DNA of 64,000 nucleotides, from positions 1,306,033-1,370,032 of the forward strand of contig OY365814.1 of assembly GCA_959347315.1 (NCBI GenBank), in the 5' to 3' direction. Positions 10,927 to 21,614 of the stretch are shown in pieces. This DNA comes from Bimastos eiseni (taxonomy: Eukaryota > Annelida > Clitellata > Crassiclitellata > Lumbricidae). Position numbers and translations under genes: made by a program. The notes beneath the pieces are model-generated. The model saw nothing but the letters and a program-made list of their open reading frames with translations. It made no database searches and was not told the origin of the DNA. Positions within the stretch are counted from its first letter, which is position 1. The number at the start of each line of letters is the position of its first letter.

Positions 10927-11249
10927 AAGTTAAAACGCAGTTAAAAATCGAACTAATTTTCTTTAGGTAATTTTTAGTTAGCGCTATTGAATTAAACCTA
11001 TTATTACAATGTAATTTAGAAGTGAAAGCAGAAATGATATTCTGTAGCATAGTTGACATTATGAATTATACAGTGACTAGCACATAACAGGATAGGTCGT
11101 TATTGAGTGCTTGATGTCCTAAAACTCTTACAAAAGATATTATAGTTGTGATATATACTTAAACCCTGCCACAAGTTAACATTTTAATATGACATATGTT
11201 GTCCGTCCTAAGCAAATTGTGTAAAACTGTTGGCAAAAGATGCTCTATA

Positions 11250-11505
11250 AACCTACTCCGTTTTCTCAAATGCTTGCCAGTGTTCTGATTACTTTGTCGA
11301 AGACACCGGACAAAATTCTCACTGAAGCATCGACTGACGAACAATAGCTCTGCGTTCTAGTCTCGCTTTGAGTTTTGTCGTTTGATGAAATGACTTTGTT
11401 CTTCCGTCATATAGTTGAGAGACAACAATGAATCGATTAACTTGTCATTCAGGCGCTGTTATTTTCTAAGAGATAATTTCTGTTGTTTCTGATGATTACA
11501 ATTAG
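11250..11505 (-). pseudogene. CARD-like exon, copy E (frameshift and stop)
   Basis: The minus strand reads NYLLENN in one frame, then after a shift LNDKLIDSLLSLNYMTEE, QSHFIKRQNSKRD, a TAG at 11357-11359, NAELLF and ENFVRCLRQSNQNT. This matches the CARD-like module at 22850-23137 segment by segment. One frameshift and one stop make it a pseudogene. Together with the adaptor-like copy at 10603-10926 it is a third locus of the modular family, lying in the spacer of the small palindrome. Confidence 0.7.
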
Positions 11506-11509
11506 TCTG

Positions 11510-12905
11510 CATTATTCTTTTTCCGTAGATATCAAAAATAGACCAAAAAATACTTGTTTCGAATTAAATAAAAAATAGTAGGCCCTAATTATCTTCTGCA
11601 AATTATTTGGTTTAAAGCCTCTGCACCTGCCGTCTTTGAATTAGACAGAAGTGACGCTATAGCTCGGGTTGCCTAAAATTCATAAACCTAATTAACACGT
11701 GAAAAAATGGCATTTCCCATAACCGCTTTCATTTTATCTGGAAATTAATAACGCCGATTCAATTCGACATTTAACAAGCTGCAAGCTAGCAGATTGCTGC
11801 CTGCTGAAGTATCAACAACACCTTGATACCCAACACGAGTTTTGGGTGAGGAAAGCAAGGGTTCGTAGAGGCTTACCTCATTAATCGTCATCTGATATTC
11901 ATAATTATTTGATTGTGTTTATTGTATTAAATAAATTGAATTGGTAGCTCACATTTCATGTTGGATGGTCAGTAGACCTAATTGTGATAGTCTAAGATAT
12001 AATGGTCATAGGTAATTATTATAAGCCAATTAACATCTCAATCGGTGAAAAATTCTTTTCTAAAATTTTCTACTTGTTATTCGTTTAAACCAACAGAAGT
12101 AGACTGTTGCAAATGAAGTGATGACATCTTTGTCTCAATGGTCGGGTGAAGATTTCAGTATTCGTATTAGAATCAAATTTTTTAAAAAGATTTAGGCCCT
12201 AATCCAACAGCTCGAATGGAAGTTGATTCGACTAAACACAAAATCAGTCTAGTCCTATATTGCCCTACATTATCGCTTTAGTTAAGTTACTGTCGACTGA
12301 TTTACCTGATCAGCGAAGGTAGGCCTATAATGTACGGGTGCAATCGTGTAAGCCTATTAAATTCAAAGCACTTTCTCAATGCTCAGTTACATTTGAACAC
12401 AAAAATATTTATCAATCTTGACCAGACAATAATGTTTAACAGTTGATGTAATGAATCTATAGATTTCAAATATAAATGCAAAACTAGAGTCAGAGAAAAC
12501 ATCTCATTACATCTAGCGATTGTTGAAGTCAAAAATTTAGTAGATAATACAAAGCCATGATCAGCTGGATATCTATAGATTAGCTGATTTACGTTTCTGG
12601 CACAGATTTTGATCAAACTTATATAAAGTGAAGCAAGAGAGAATAGCTTTCGAAAGCTGTGTACGATGACGTTAAAATAATTTGCTGCTAATAAATATTG
12701 GTTGGATACAGCAGTTTCACAATCTTACCGATAGATCTCTATTTTCTCAACAACAAAAAACAACGCAGAGAAATTTCGCTGTTAAACTATTTCAAATTGA
12801 ATGTGTTGCTTAACTCACTGATTTGCAGCCTTGTTGAATTCGTTGAGACCATAGTCGCTCTTTCCGATTGTCCAATATCCACAGTAGGCCTACAAGAGGC
12901 CTAAT
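11510..12905. other. No gene recognised
   Basis: AT-rich sequence with no supported coding region, repeat block or similarity to the rest of the window. TAGGCCTA occurs near 12320 and 12885. Confidence 0.5.
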
Positions 12906-12908
12906 ATC

Positions 12909-13134
12909 GGCATCCATCAATAAGGTCGCGCACAAATGGTCGCGCCTCAAAAGATCGCGCGCAAAAGGTCGCAATAGAAAAGACTAATAAACTAATAAGA
13001 GCGTCACAGATGATCGCCATTGGTTCTTGGTTGATCGACAGACACCAGAGACCCGATATGGAAACTGGATTGATGAAAATATAACGCTTAAATGGAAGCT
13101 AGATAGATGAAATAATCGTGTCTAAGAGAAGCAA
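12909..13134. mobile_element. Degraded relative of the GGT-class minisatellite MITE
   Basis: It starts GGCATCCATCAATAAGG, then GCG-rich short repeats (GGTCGCGC). That order mirrors the end of the element at 16316 (GGTAATCATCAATAAAGG then GGCGCGCC). The other end carries the GGAAGCTAGATAGATGAAA-type unit seen inside the family. Flanks CTAATATC and CTAATAGG agree at six of eight bases, a possible degraded 8-bp target duplication. The right boundary is uncertain. Confidence 0.45.
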
Positions 13135-13889
13135 CTAATAGGCTTACAGTATTTGTTTTGTAAATAATCCAACATCTGATGCTAACTATACTAAATATAT
13201 CACTGTAGGCTTATTAATTATTATAGCATGTTTTTTTTTATCACAATGCATGCGCTCGTTGTATTCCATTATGACAATTACGGGCTGAAAATCTAATCTC
13301 ATTATGCTAGTAAACAACACATATCTGCAAATGAAGACTAGGTTATAGATATCCTCAGCTCATTTATTTAAAATCAGTATTGACCGTGATTTATTAATCC
13401 AAATATAATTACAGTTTCACTTAAACTAATAAATGACTTGCATTTATCAATATCTTTACTTCGATGACATAATATCTGTTATTATCGATGATACGAAACA
13501 TGCAGTATACAAGTACACACAAGAATACGGTTTATAGAAGGTGGATATTCAAGTGCAAAAGAGTGGTAACTCACTCCTTGGGTGTTTGTGTTAGGGCAAA
13601 TCACCTTGGATATTCAAGTGCAAAAGAGCAGGCCTCTGGATAATTATCTGTAACAAATAACGCATCCTACTTGAACAAATCCTAAATTGTAGACTACCGA
13701 TAACTACAGGCTTATACAGTATAGTTGTACAGTTATGCGCTGATGATAGACCCCATCGTTGAATATTCAGAATATGCAATTATGCTAATAGAATGTAAAG
13801 GAGGCCTGCACATCAAAAGGTTGATTCTCTACTCGGTGGCCTGTAGACTACAACGATGTGTGACGATAGAATAACATTTTGTTTAAAAA
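13135..13889. other. No gene; one short dispersed duplication
   Basis: AT-rich. The string TGGATATTCAAGTGCAAAAG occurs twice, near 13541 and 13606, separated by about 63 bases. Nothing else stands out. Confidence 0.45.
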
Positions 13890-13894
13890 TAGTT

Positions 13895-14110
13895 GCCTGT
13901 CACTTTACGACAGGGTCGGCAAGGAAGGGCCAGACTCTGTATCAACAGGATGCAACTAGCAGCATTAAAAGCTACAGGAGGCGACTTACATCAGATCTGT
14001 TAGTCGTCTCTAATTTCAGAAAGGTCGGTGAAATGTTAGGCCTAGTTTCACATAATATGAAACGCATCGCAAATATCAGCGTTTAAATAAACAAGTAACA
14101 TCAAACTTTG
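13895..14110 (+). other. Open segment of unknown repeat
   Basis: The plus strand is open for about 70 codons from 13856, ending SNFRKVGEMLGLVSHNMKR. The mirror copy (about 6330-6540) is similar. I recognise no family. It may be part of a transposon that also contributes the 96-residue frame downstream and the scrap at 29095-29165. Confidence 0.25.
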
Positions 14111-14340
14111 AGATTTCTTCAAAGTTGTTTTCTATAAACGAACAGTATGGGCATCAGTGCATAAGCGAAACGATAACGAAAGTAATCGTACACGGAGAAA
14201 CCCTGAATTGGGATTTTCTACAGTTCGCGAACTCGCTATGCAATGTTTACTTGGGAAAGGTCAAGTGCATCGACTGCTTACTATTGCACAGGTGGGTGGA
14301 AGCTATACTTTAAAGCGTAGCCTATACATGTGACTTAGTA

Positions 14341-14631
14341 ATGTCTCATTATCAAATGAAAACTATTGATGCCTTTATCATTTGGACTTATTGGAAGAGG
14401 TGTCAGAGTAATCGTAATCTCGAAATACCCGCTGCTCTCACAAAACCGAAGTCGTACACCAAACTAGAAAAACTTACTCATTACTCGATCCGCTGGGATC
14501 ATGATCCAGAGAGCCAGAATGTCAGACGGCTTTGGTGTTTGGTTCTTAGAATTGAAATATTGAATGCAGGTGATGAAGGAAGAAGGCTGAGAAAGGGATT
14601 TGTGAAAAACAATGTTTCCAGCTTTGAGTGA
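14341..14631 (+). other. 96-residue open frame, right-arm copy
   Basis: Mirror of 5788-6078, starting MSHYQMKTIDAF. Both arms keep the frame with almost no change, but the reverse strand is also open across most of it, so it is weak evidence for a gene. No domain recognised. Confidence 0.3.
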
Positions 14632-15147
14632 AAACCTGGGAGTTTGCAAGAGGTGAGGCTTTGTTTTATGAGGAGCGCTCTTATGTGCACGTCTTTTTGA
14701 GGGTCGTCTTTTTCTGGGGTAAACCTTTTTCAATATTTTGTTGTTTAGTAACTTTGGTTCATTACATCCATGTTTTCAAAATGTACTTCATCAGACAACA
14801 TTATATCTGCTTCTAAAGTACATGTAATGACTAGAAAATTGGCATTCATCCTGATTTTGCAGAAAAGAGGAAGCACAAAGCAAAACGTGTGACATTAGAA
14901 GAAGCAGAAGAAGAATCACAATTACTAAAGCCAAGGCTATAACGGATTTTCAGAGGCAAAGCAAAGCGTTTTCGACAGTATTTTGACCCAGCTGCGTTTT
15001 GAGTCGATGTAAAAAAATGGTTTCATATTTTAATTTCATAAGTGGAAGAATCAGTTTAGAATTTATCCGTAGATCCATTAAACCTTATGTGCAGCCAATT
15101 TGACAAGCAAATATAGAAACGATTTGGATGCCATTAAATTAACATAT

Positions 15148-15820
15148 TGTAACGGTTTAGGGGTACGCTTACCTAGTGTCTGTCTGCTGTAGTGTCTGCC
15201 TGTTGTGTACACCTGTCTACTGTGTTCTTTCTACTGTGGTATCTACCTGCTGTATACGCTTATCTACTATCTACTGTCGCCTATCTACTGTGTATCATCT
15301 ACTATCTACAGCAAATTAGTATAAAAAAGAGATGATAGTCGGTCGAGTAGAGTTGTCGCCTCGGAATCGTCGTCTGGAGATCGTCATCGGGGAGCCTTGT
15401 AGATTCGGCTTCGGCCTTGCAGTCTCGGCTCCTAGGAAGCACGAGTAGTCGTCGTGGCTTTGCGATAGTCGTCGTGGATATAGTCGTCGTAGATTTGCGA
15501 TAGTCGCCGTCAGCCATTGACGTAGCGTTGCAGTTATTCGTTAGTTATCGACGTAGGGCGTATTGAGGGAGTGAGATACGGATGGTTTCCGTATAGGCGC
15601 TTCAGAAGTATTGTTTTCCGTTGTACATTAATAGAGGATTATGAACAAGCGTGTCTCACTCCTGCGTCATTCAGAAAGAAGCTATTTAAACCTTAAATGG
15701 TTAGTCTTCAGCAAATCACTGAAGCCTTACTCAACGGACTGCATTTCGAACTACCCCCATATCGGACGGGGCTGCAAGTCGTCATCCTGTTCACCGTTGA
15801 ATAGGCCCCGTTCCGTTACA
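15148..15820 (+). mobile_element. Solo LTR, family A, copy 3
   Basis: A 673-base LTR from TGTAACGG to CCGTTACA, mirror of 4466-5274. TATA box at 15320-15326. The repeat arrays inside are shorter than in copies 1 and 2. No clear target duplication: the flanks (CATAT before, ACATC after) do not match exactly. Confidence 0.78.
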
Positions 15821-16315
15821 ACATCATACATAGGCCTAACATAGCAAGCTTGATCGTGGTTTAGAAGACAGGCTGAACGCCTGTGTTAAAAGCCACTGGA
15901 ATTTGTCCTGGCCATGATTAATAGCCCAATGTTCCAAGTTTCCTCCTAAAGCCGTGATAGAGTCCACTGCGACAGTTCTATCCTACAAACCATTCCACAA
16001 GTCTACAACTCTTCAACCGAAGTACCTTCGCCCATAGGCACCGGCACAACGTGTCTTGCACTGGCACGTGCCTCTGCACTTTCTAAAAAACAAAAGCGCG
16101 GAGGGTATACATGTTTTACAAATTGGTGGGATTACATGGTATGTAACATTTTTTTAAATTTATTAGTTGACTCATATCAGACGGCGCGAAGACTCCAGTT
16201 GTGATTCTAGATGCAATTTTGCTTAATCAAATTGACGTGAGGAAAAAGTTATGACTTGTGTATTGTACCGCTATATAGCTCCAAGTCTCCAAGTCTTTTT
16301 TGCTCTCAAGTGTAC

Positions 16316-16855
16316 GGTAATCATCAATAAAGGGCGAACAAAGCGGCGCGCCTCATAAAGGTGACCGGCCAATAAGAGTGACACTCAAAAGGGCTAGGCC
16401 TACACTCAAAAGAACGACCGGCTTTAATGGAAGTGGGAATGATGAATAGATTTTTACTAGCCTTAAGCATGATTCTTTTCATCAATCCAGCTTCCACCTA
16501 AGCATGATTTATTGCATCAATCCAGCTTCTGATAAAACAATTTTCTCATCAATCGCGTTTTTGCTTAAGCACGAACATCTTCATCAATCCCGTTTATACT
16601 AAAGCACGATTTTTTAAAATCAATCCAGCTTCACCTTAAGCATGATTCTTTTCATCGATCCAGCTTCTAATTAAACTTGGGTATCTCATCGATATCGCTT
16701 ATGCTTAAGCATAATTCGTTTCATCAATCCCATTTATACCGAAACAGGATTCTTTTCGTTAATCGAGCTTGATTTTTCATCAGTCGAGCTTCTAGTTAAA
16801 TAATAACCTTTTTATCAATCCGCCTTCTATTTGTGCACCCTTTTGAGGGTACACC
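16316..16855. mobile_element. GGT-class MITE with subterminal minisatellite, right-arm copy
   Basis: A 540-base mirror copy of 3415-3957, starting GGTAATCATCAATAAAGG and flanked by AAGTGTAC at 16308-16315 and 16856-16863. The minisatellite of 33-37 bases lies at about 16440-16830. Both flanking duplications are intact in both arms. Confidence 0.78.
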
Positions 16856-17031
16856 AAGTGTACCACAATACGAGATTCAGTGTAGTCGCTTCCACAATTT
16901 AAATATATTTAATCGGTGAGGTCTTACGGCTTTACCGATCGCTAGTAGTCTACATGAACTCTAAGAGATAGATAAAGTTAGCAACCATGCCTGGAGAGCG
17001 TTTCATTCATGCACTTCAGGCCTAAGATTAT

Positions 17032-17115
17032 GGCATGGTGGCCCATTGGCAAGAGCGGAAACACTCAGTGTGCGCTGAGTGAGCGGGTTTGACCCTCGGT
17101 CGGTGTGCCTCGTGA
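17032..17115 (+). mobile_element. tRNA-derived SINE head, right-arm copy
   Basis: Mirror of 3143-3230, slightly shorter between the A box (TGGCCCATTGG) and the stem CACTCAGTGTGCGCTGAGTG. Box B is GGTTTGACCC. Decay of the D-arm region here supports a dead SINE. Confidence 0.6.
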
Positions 17116-17216
17116 ATATTCTTATGCTTCAGTCGCAAATGAACATGAATATTCATATACTTCACCCCATCACATTTAATCTACCATTGTTAATATGTAG
17201 CTGTTTTATACTTCAG

Positions 17217-17303
17217 TTGTACGATATTCCACTGGAGGTATTGGATATAATCTTACAGAAGTCGTATCTGCATTGGACATTGAATTCGCCCACAAAAGAC
17301 GAT
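17217..17303 (+). pseudogene. F-box-like exon, truncated copy
   Basis: The acceptor (ACTTCAG, 17210-17216) and first 28 residues (LYDIPLEVLDIILQKSY...) match the exon at 57022-57208. The rest of that exon, its donor and about 290 bases in all are missing here; the sequence jumps from GACGATTAAATC to the flank that in the other arm lies near 56835. The left copy is therefore a deletion derivative. Confidence 0.7.
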
Positions 17304-17369
17304 TAAATCACTTGTTAGATAACAAGCGAATTAATTCATGTTCAACTGCAGTATTTAGGTTCTACGTAA

Positions 17370-17402
17370 TATATATAAATTTATTTATATATATATATAT
17401 GG
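17370..17402. repeat. TA microsatellite
   Basis: TA dinucleotide run directly before a solo LTR. A second run lies after it (17974-18013). Confidence 0.8.
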
Positions 17403-17406
17403 ATAT

Positions 17407-17973
17407 TGTTAGGAACACTGCATGCGTCCTTGAGACGTAAATACGTGTCTTCGATGTAGCATGGACTAAGGTCCATATGTTTATAGCAGGTATACGGTCA
17501 GCTTAAAGTCGTATTGGACGATTGAATACATTAACGGCTATCGTAAGCGCCGTCGGACGTTCTAGGCCTAATAGTAGGATGGACGATTGTGCTTAGAGGT
17601 ATACGGCTGTAGGCGCTTAGCGTGTGTTCGCTTGACTATATCACAAGTCGCTTGTAGGAATGTTTTCAGAGATGGGATTTCTCGTGACGAGACGTATCAG
17701 CCCGTTGCTGTTCGCCTCATGTATTTAAGTAAAGAAGGTCCTAGTCTCTAGTTGTATGGTTAAGACGTTTTGGCGAATGCCTTGCTTGAAATCAACTGTC
17801 GCTCGCTGTTTCGAGCCATGTGAGGCCAACCGCGTTGCTGTTACCGCTGGTTCTGTTCGTTCGCCGTTCTTTTCATGTTTGTTCAGGCTGTATACTATTC
17901 TGTTACTAAATATATTCTTAACTCTTAAAGCATTACTTAGACAAATAGCAACCGTCAGTGTACTATTATGACA
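17407..17973 (+). mobile_element. Solo LTR, family B
   Basis: A 567-base unit beginning TGTTAGGAACACTGCATGC and ending TACTATTATGACA (TGT...ACA), with ATAT on both sides as a likely 4-base target duplication. A TATTTAAG box lies near 17723. It inserted in a TA microsatellite, so the flanking match is not strong proof of a target duplication. Mirror copy at 55689-56262. No internal coding sequence is next to either copy. Confidence 0.5.
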
Positions 17974-18019
17974 ATATATTTATATATGTATATGTATATA
18001 ATTATATATATTAAAATGT

Positions 18020-18865
18020 TACAGCTACTAATTAACAACAATTAGCTGGAGTAAAGGCAGGTAAATCAAGCGACACATTTGATTTCCCCGGCATCAATAA
18101 AGCTATGTGCGTGTTATATTTAATTAGTATGCGTTCAATGGCATGACTGCTTTTCGGCTCAATTCCGCAGATATATTCAACAAAATTAGAAGCTGCGTCA
18201 ACTGCATAAAGTACGCATTGATGTGGAAAACTGTGATAGAGATGAGAATACCAAAACACTTGATACAGCTCCCTAAGGGATTGCATGAAGACCAGGCGGC
18301 GGTAATTTGAACAGAAATTTGGAGACACTGATAAATTTAAAATCAAGAACGGGCTGAGGCTCGGGTGCATCATGTCCAATCTCTATTCAACTTGTAAGGA
18401 GAAAGGGCGGAAATAGAAGTCTTTTACGGTCAACTGAATGAGTAAAAACACATGGAAGGACACTGAATAATCTAAGGCCTGCAGATGACACAATACTACT
18501 AGCTGGATTGAAAGAAGATGTAGCAGAACTGATAAAAATGGTGAAGAGAGAGAAAGCGAGCAGGCCGGCCTATACTTAAATATAAAGAAGTCAAAGGTCA
18601 TGACAAAAGTCTATGACAACAGTCTCAGTTATGAGATAGATGGAGAGAAAATAGAGATGGTAACTAACTTCACTTTCCTGCGAGCATTAGTAGGAAAAGA
18701 TGGAAAGTGTGATATGAAATTAGAACGTAGATTAGCGATGGAGAAAACTGAAATGAATGAACTCGGAAAGGTATTTAAGGGCAAGCCTGTGAGTATAGAC
18801 ACGAGAAAAGACTAGTGAGGGCACTGATCTTCTCTACAGCATTACATGGCTATGAAGGTTCTAGC
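18020..18865 (+). pseudogene. RTE-like LINE reverse transcriptase fragment, left arm
   Basis: Plus-strand frames carry the reverse transcriptase catalytic region as LRPADDTILLAG (ADD in place of the usual YADD), then LYLNIKKSKVM, NFTFLRALVGKDGKC and the thumb-type ERRLAMEKTEM. Upstream, near 18190-18330, a degraded N-terminal RT segment matches the clearer copy at 55347-55535 (MWKTVIEMGIPNHL). Several stops. The frame is interrupted at about 18866 by another element and resumes at about 19830. The LINE is dead. Confidence 0.8.
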
Positions 18866-19830
18866 TTAAAGCCCCTCAGCAATCACCCCCGGAGGTTATT
18901 GGCTGGGATTAATGAACCCCGGCCAATAACCACCGGTTTATAACCCCTAGGAAAATTACCCTCCATGCAAATTACCCCCGTGGCCTCATCGTAGAGAGAA
19001 GTGAAACAAGAATGTTTGCCAAAATGGTATTCAATATAGGTAAACTATCCGCAACGCATACTAATATTATTTGCCAAAATAGACTAATAGGTACATTTAT
19101 AATGTACCAATGCATAAGAAAAAGAAAACTATTGTAAAACAACATCTAAGCCAAAACTAAGTTAAATGCAATAACAACGTAGGGTACGCAATAACCTTAA
19201 TGTCGCTGTCCCCGATCATCTACATCCTGTCTACCTCTTATTCTCTGTCACTTTACGTTCCTCTATCGCTGGCGTCCATTAGAGCCTACTACAGATGAGC
19301 TGATAGTGTCTGGTTACTTAATTCAATTAACGAAGTCGTTAGGGCAGCGATTAGCAAAACGATTAGGTTGCCTGCCACCTGAAGCCCCTTATAGTTACAG
19401 ATGCACAGTATGTTTAAATACTAGGTTCAAATATTCTCGTCGTATCCTGTAATAATATCCTGCAACGTATACTAATATAATTTGCCAAAATAGGCTAATA
19501 GGTGCATTTATAATGTACCAATGCATAAGAAAAAAGGAAAAACTATTGTAAAACAACATAATTAAATATTAGGTTCAAATATTCTCGTCGTATCCTGTAA
19601 TAAGTCAAATTTTCGCATGAACGAATAAGAGTTACAAATTTAACTAAATAAGTGATGACATAATTACAAAATCATAGCACTAGAGCTGCCGTGGATTGCA
19701 CATCCCCGATGTTCATAGTGTCGTTATTTGCACTATAGTTGGCCTGGGGTTATATTCATAGAGGGTTATTTTCATATGGGTTTCATAAGGGGTTTATGGC
19801 CGGGGTTTATGGTCGGGGGGTTGTTGCCGT
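18866..19830. mobile_element. Non-autonomous element nested in the LINE (CCATAAACCCC repeats at the ends)
   Basis: The insert begins AGCCCCTCAGCAATCACCCC and ends with GGGGTTTATGGCCGGGG and GGGGGGTTGTTGCCG. The ends are inverted relatives, built of short degenerate C-rich units. It separates LINE residues ending ALHGYEG from SCETWTMRNDMEK. An internal block is tandemly duplicated (about 19065-19145 and 19465-19555); the right-arm copy (54032-54828) has it once. Exact ends and target duplication are unclear. No coding. Confidence 0.5.
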
Positions 19831-20190
19831 ATAACAGCTGTGAGACGTGGACAATGAGAAATGACATGGAGAAGACGCTCAACGTGTGTTAAATTAGGAT
19901 GTGGCGAAAGACGCAGAGAATTTCGAGGGCGGAGAAAATGACAAATGAAGAAGTGCGCTTGGAGATGGAGTTGATAAAGATGAGTCGCTGCAAAAAACAA
20001 CGCCAAGAAGGAAATTGGGATACTTTGGGCATGTTATGCGATCCATCTGAACGCATAAAAATTAGTGTGGAAAAGGAAATGATGCTGGCATATGGAGAAG
20101 GAAGGACAAGACAAGGGTGTCAAAGGAAGAAATGGATGGATAAAATACTTTTATAAACCGGACTAAATCTGGCAAAATTAAGAGACATGA
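19830..20190 (+). pseudogene. RTE-like LINE C-terminal fragment, left arm
   Basis: Continues the LINE after the nested insert: SCETWTMRNDMEKTLNVC, ISRAEKMTNEEVRLEMEL, KKQRQEGNWDTLGMLCD, MLAYGEGRTRQGCQRKKWMD. This is the typical tail of such LINE proteins. Stops and small indels are present. The match to the LINE ends near 20190, where the ZBED fragment begins. Confidence 0.78.
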
Positions 20191-21390
20191 TCAGCTATTC
20201 TCTCTATAAATTTATCCATGGTTAAGAAGAACGTTGAAACATAGTTATATTATATTTAAAAGAATTCTTTTAGCAGCAATGGCGTCTCTGTTGGTATGTC
20301 ACAATTACAATAACGTGCAGTAAAAATAGCACCGGAAGAAACTAATGTTACTAGAGTACCTAGACATCACTAAGTAAGCATAGATAGCTCAGTTGTGTTT
20401 ATAATTTATGACTATAATGAAAACATTGCAATTGTTCTATTTTTATTGTGTTTTTGGACCTGCATGCGGACCCCTTGGCAACAAGCGACGGACCCTAAGG
20501 GGTCCGCGGACCACAGTTTGAAAACCTCTGAACTAAAGGAATGATGAAATCAGCTGATTGCAACATCATTTGCTTTTCGCTTTTATTTGTAGACATTTGA
20601 TCGAATTTTGGGCACATTGAAAAAGTTAGTCAATATTAGTTGATAATGTAATCAGACTCTTAAATGTTTTGGAAAAAGGATTTTGCAAGTACATTTTATT
20701 TTACATAAAACTCGATTTGTAGAACTTCATTTTTGTTATCTGAAGATCAGCAAAGACGACTGATTGGACAAGATGAACCTAATGAAACTACTTCTACTAC
20801 AACGGTAAGACTGTGTACTTAAGTATGATATCCATAGAAACACTATAAGAACAACATAAGAAGGTCGGGCAGGAGGGAATGTCAGTGGGGATATAGGCGC
20901 TGGTATAACAATCAAATAAGAGAGCAAAACTGGGCGAATTCATCAGCACTTGGAACAGACCTTTAACTTCTATTTTTTGAAAGTGTTGCTCACCTCTTCT
21001 TACAATGTCACCCTGTCACGTGATCATCTATAAAAATTCATCTGTACTCTCAACTTCAAGTTCAAAATCTGTCGGGCTGCTTTCATCGCATTGCAAACAT
21101 TTGGACCAGAAAAATATGCTTAATGATGTATGTGAATTAAAAATATTTTAAATGATACCCTTCAAAATTTTTTAATACACATCCTTTCCTCTTCAGTTGT
21201 ACGATCTTCCATTGGAGGTATTGGATACAATCTTGCAAAAGTCCTATCTGCATTGGGTGTTGAATTCCTCGTCAAAGCAGAGAGACGAAGCTGTCATTAG
21301 ATCTCTCATATCTGTTGACGTTTGCTTCAATCGAAGAATTACCAGACGTCGGTTCAAAAAGGAAATCTGGCGATATCTAAAAAGTAAGAT
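20185..21390. repeat. Right arm of small palindrome, outer block
   Basis: Inverted partner of 50-1255. It interrupts the large palindrome: the right arm of that palindrome passes directly from LINE tail to the ATC-rich region without this segment. Confidence 0.82.
21197..21383 (+). CDS. F-box-like exon of the modular gene A
   Basis: A 187-base exon between TTCCTCTTCAG (acceptor) and AAAAAGTAAGAT (donor at 21384). It encodes 62 residues: LYDLPLEVLDTIL, SYLHWVLN, AVIRSLISVDVCFNRR, ending WRYLK. It starts in phase 0 and ends in phase 1, so the last base pairs with the two bases at the start of the CARD-like exon (22850) to give one codon, with no stop across the join. An F-box would recruit SKP1-cullin ligase; this is inferred from the LP..VL..IL and terminal W pattern. 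A start codon or signal upstream was not found, so it is not the first coding exon. Confidence 0.6.
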
Positions 21391-21614
21391 GTTTTCAAGC
21401 ATTACTGTCGAATTTCTTTGCCTCGCCTACAAGCGATTGCTTTGGTTAAATATTTGAATATAGCCCGACAATTTTCAAAATTTTCATCATCGTTACAAAT
21501 CTAGCTAGTGATTGATTAGTTGATTGATTGAATGATTGATTGATAATCCAGACGTTTCACTCAGTGATTTTGAGTCTTTTGAATCGAAAGAGTTAGGTGA
21601 AAAGTTTAAGCTGA

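Larger units (their letters stand above)
13890..17166. repeat. Right arm of small palindrome, inner block
   Basis: Inverted partner of 3098-6545. The arm begins at 13890 inside a segment that reads GTTGCCTGTCACTTTACGAC and ends at 17166 just after the SINE tail. The 7.3 kb between the arms (6546-13889) is single-copy apart from the LTR, the CARD/adaptor pseudoexons and a MITE relic. Confidence 0.88.
17166..20190. repeat. Large palindrome, left arm, block c
   Basis: Inverted partner of about 53230-57250: truncated F-box exon versus full exon, a solo LTR between TA arrays, an RTE-like LINE and an element nested in that LINE, all in mirrored order. The right arm has an extra 450-base insert between TA arrays (56290-56740) and a tandemly duplicated LINE tail; the left has a tandem duplication inside the nested element. 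Confidence 0.85.

Noticed and set aside
18032..18379. 115-residue minus-strand frame
   Set aside because: It is the antisense of the LINE reverse transcriptase region, whose true coding sense is plus.
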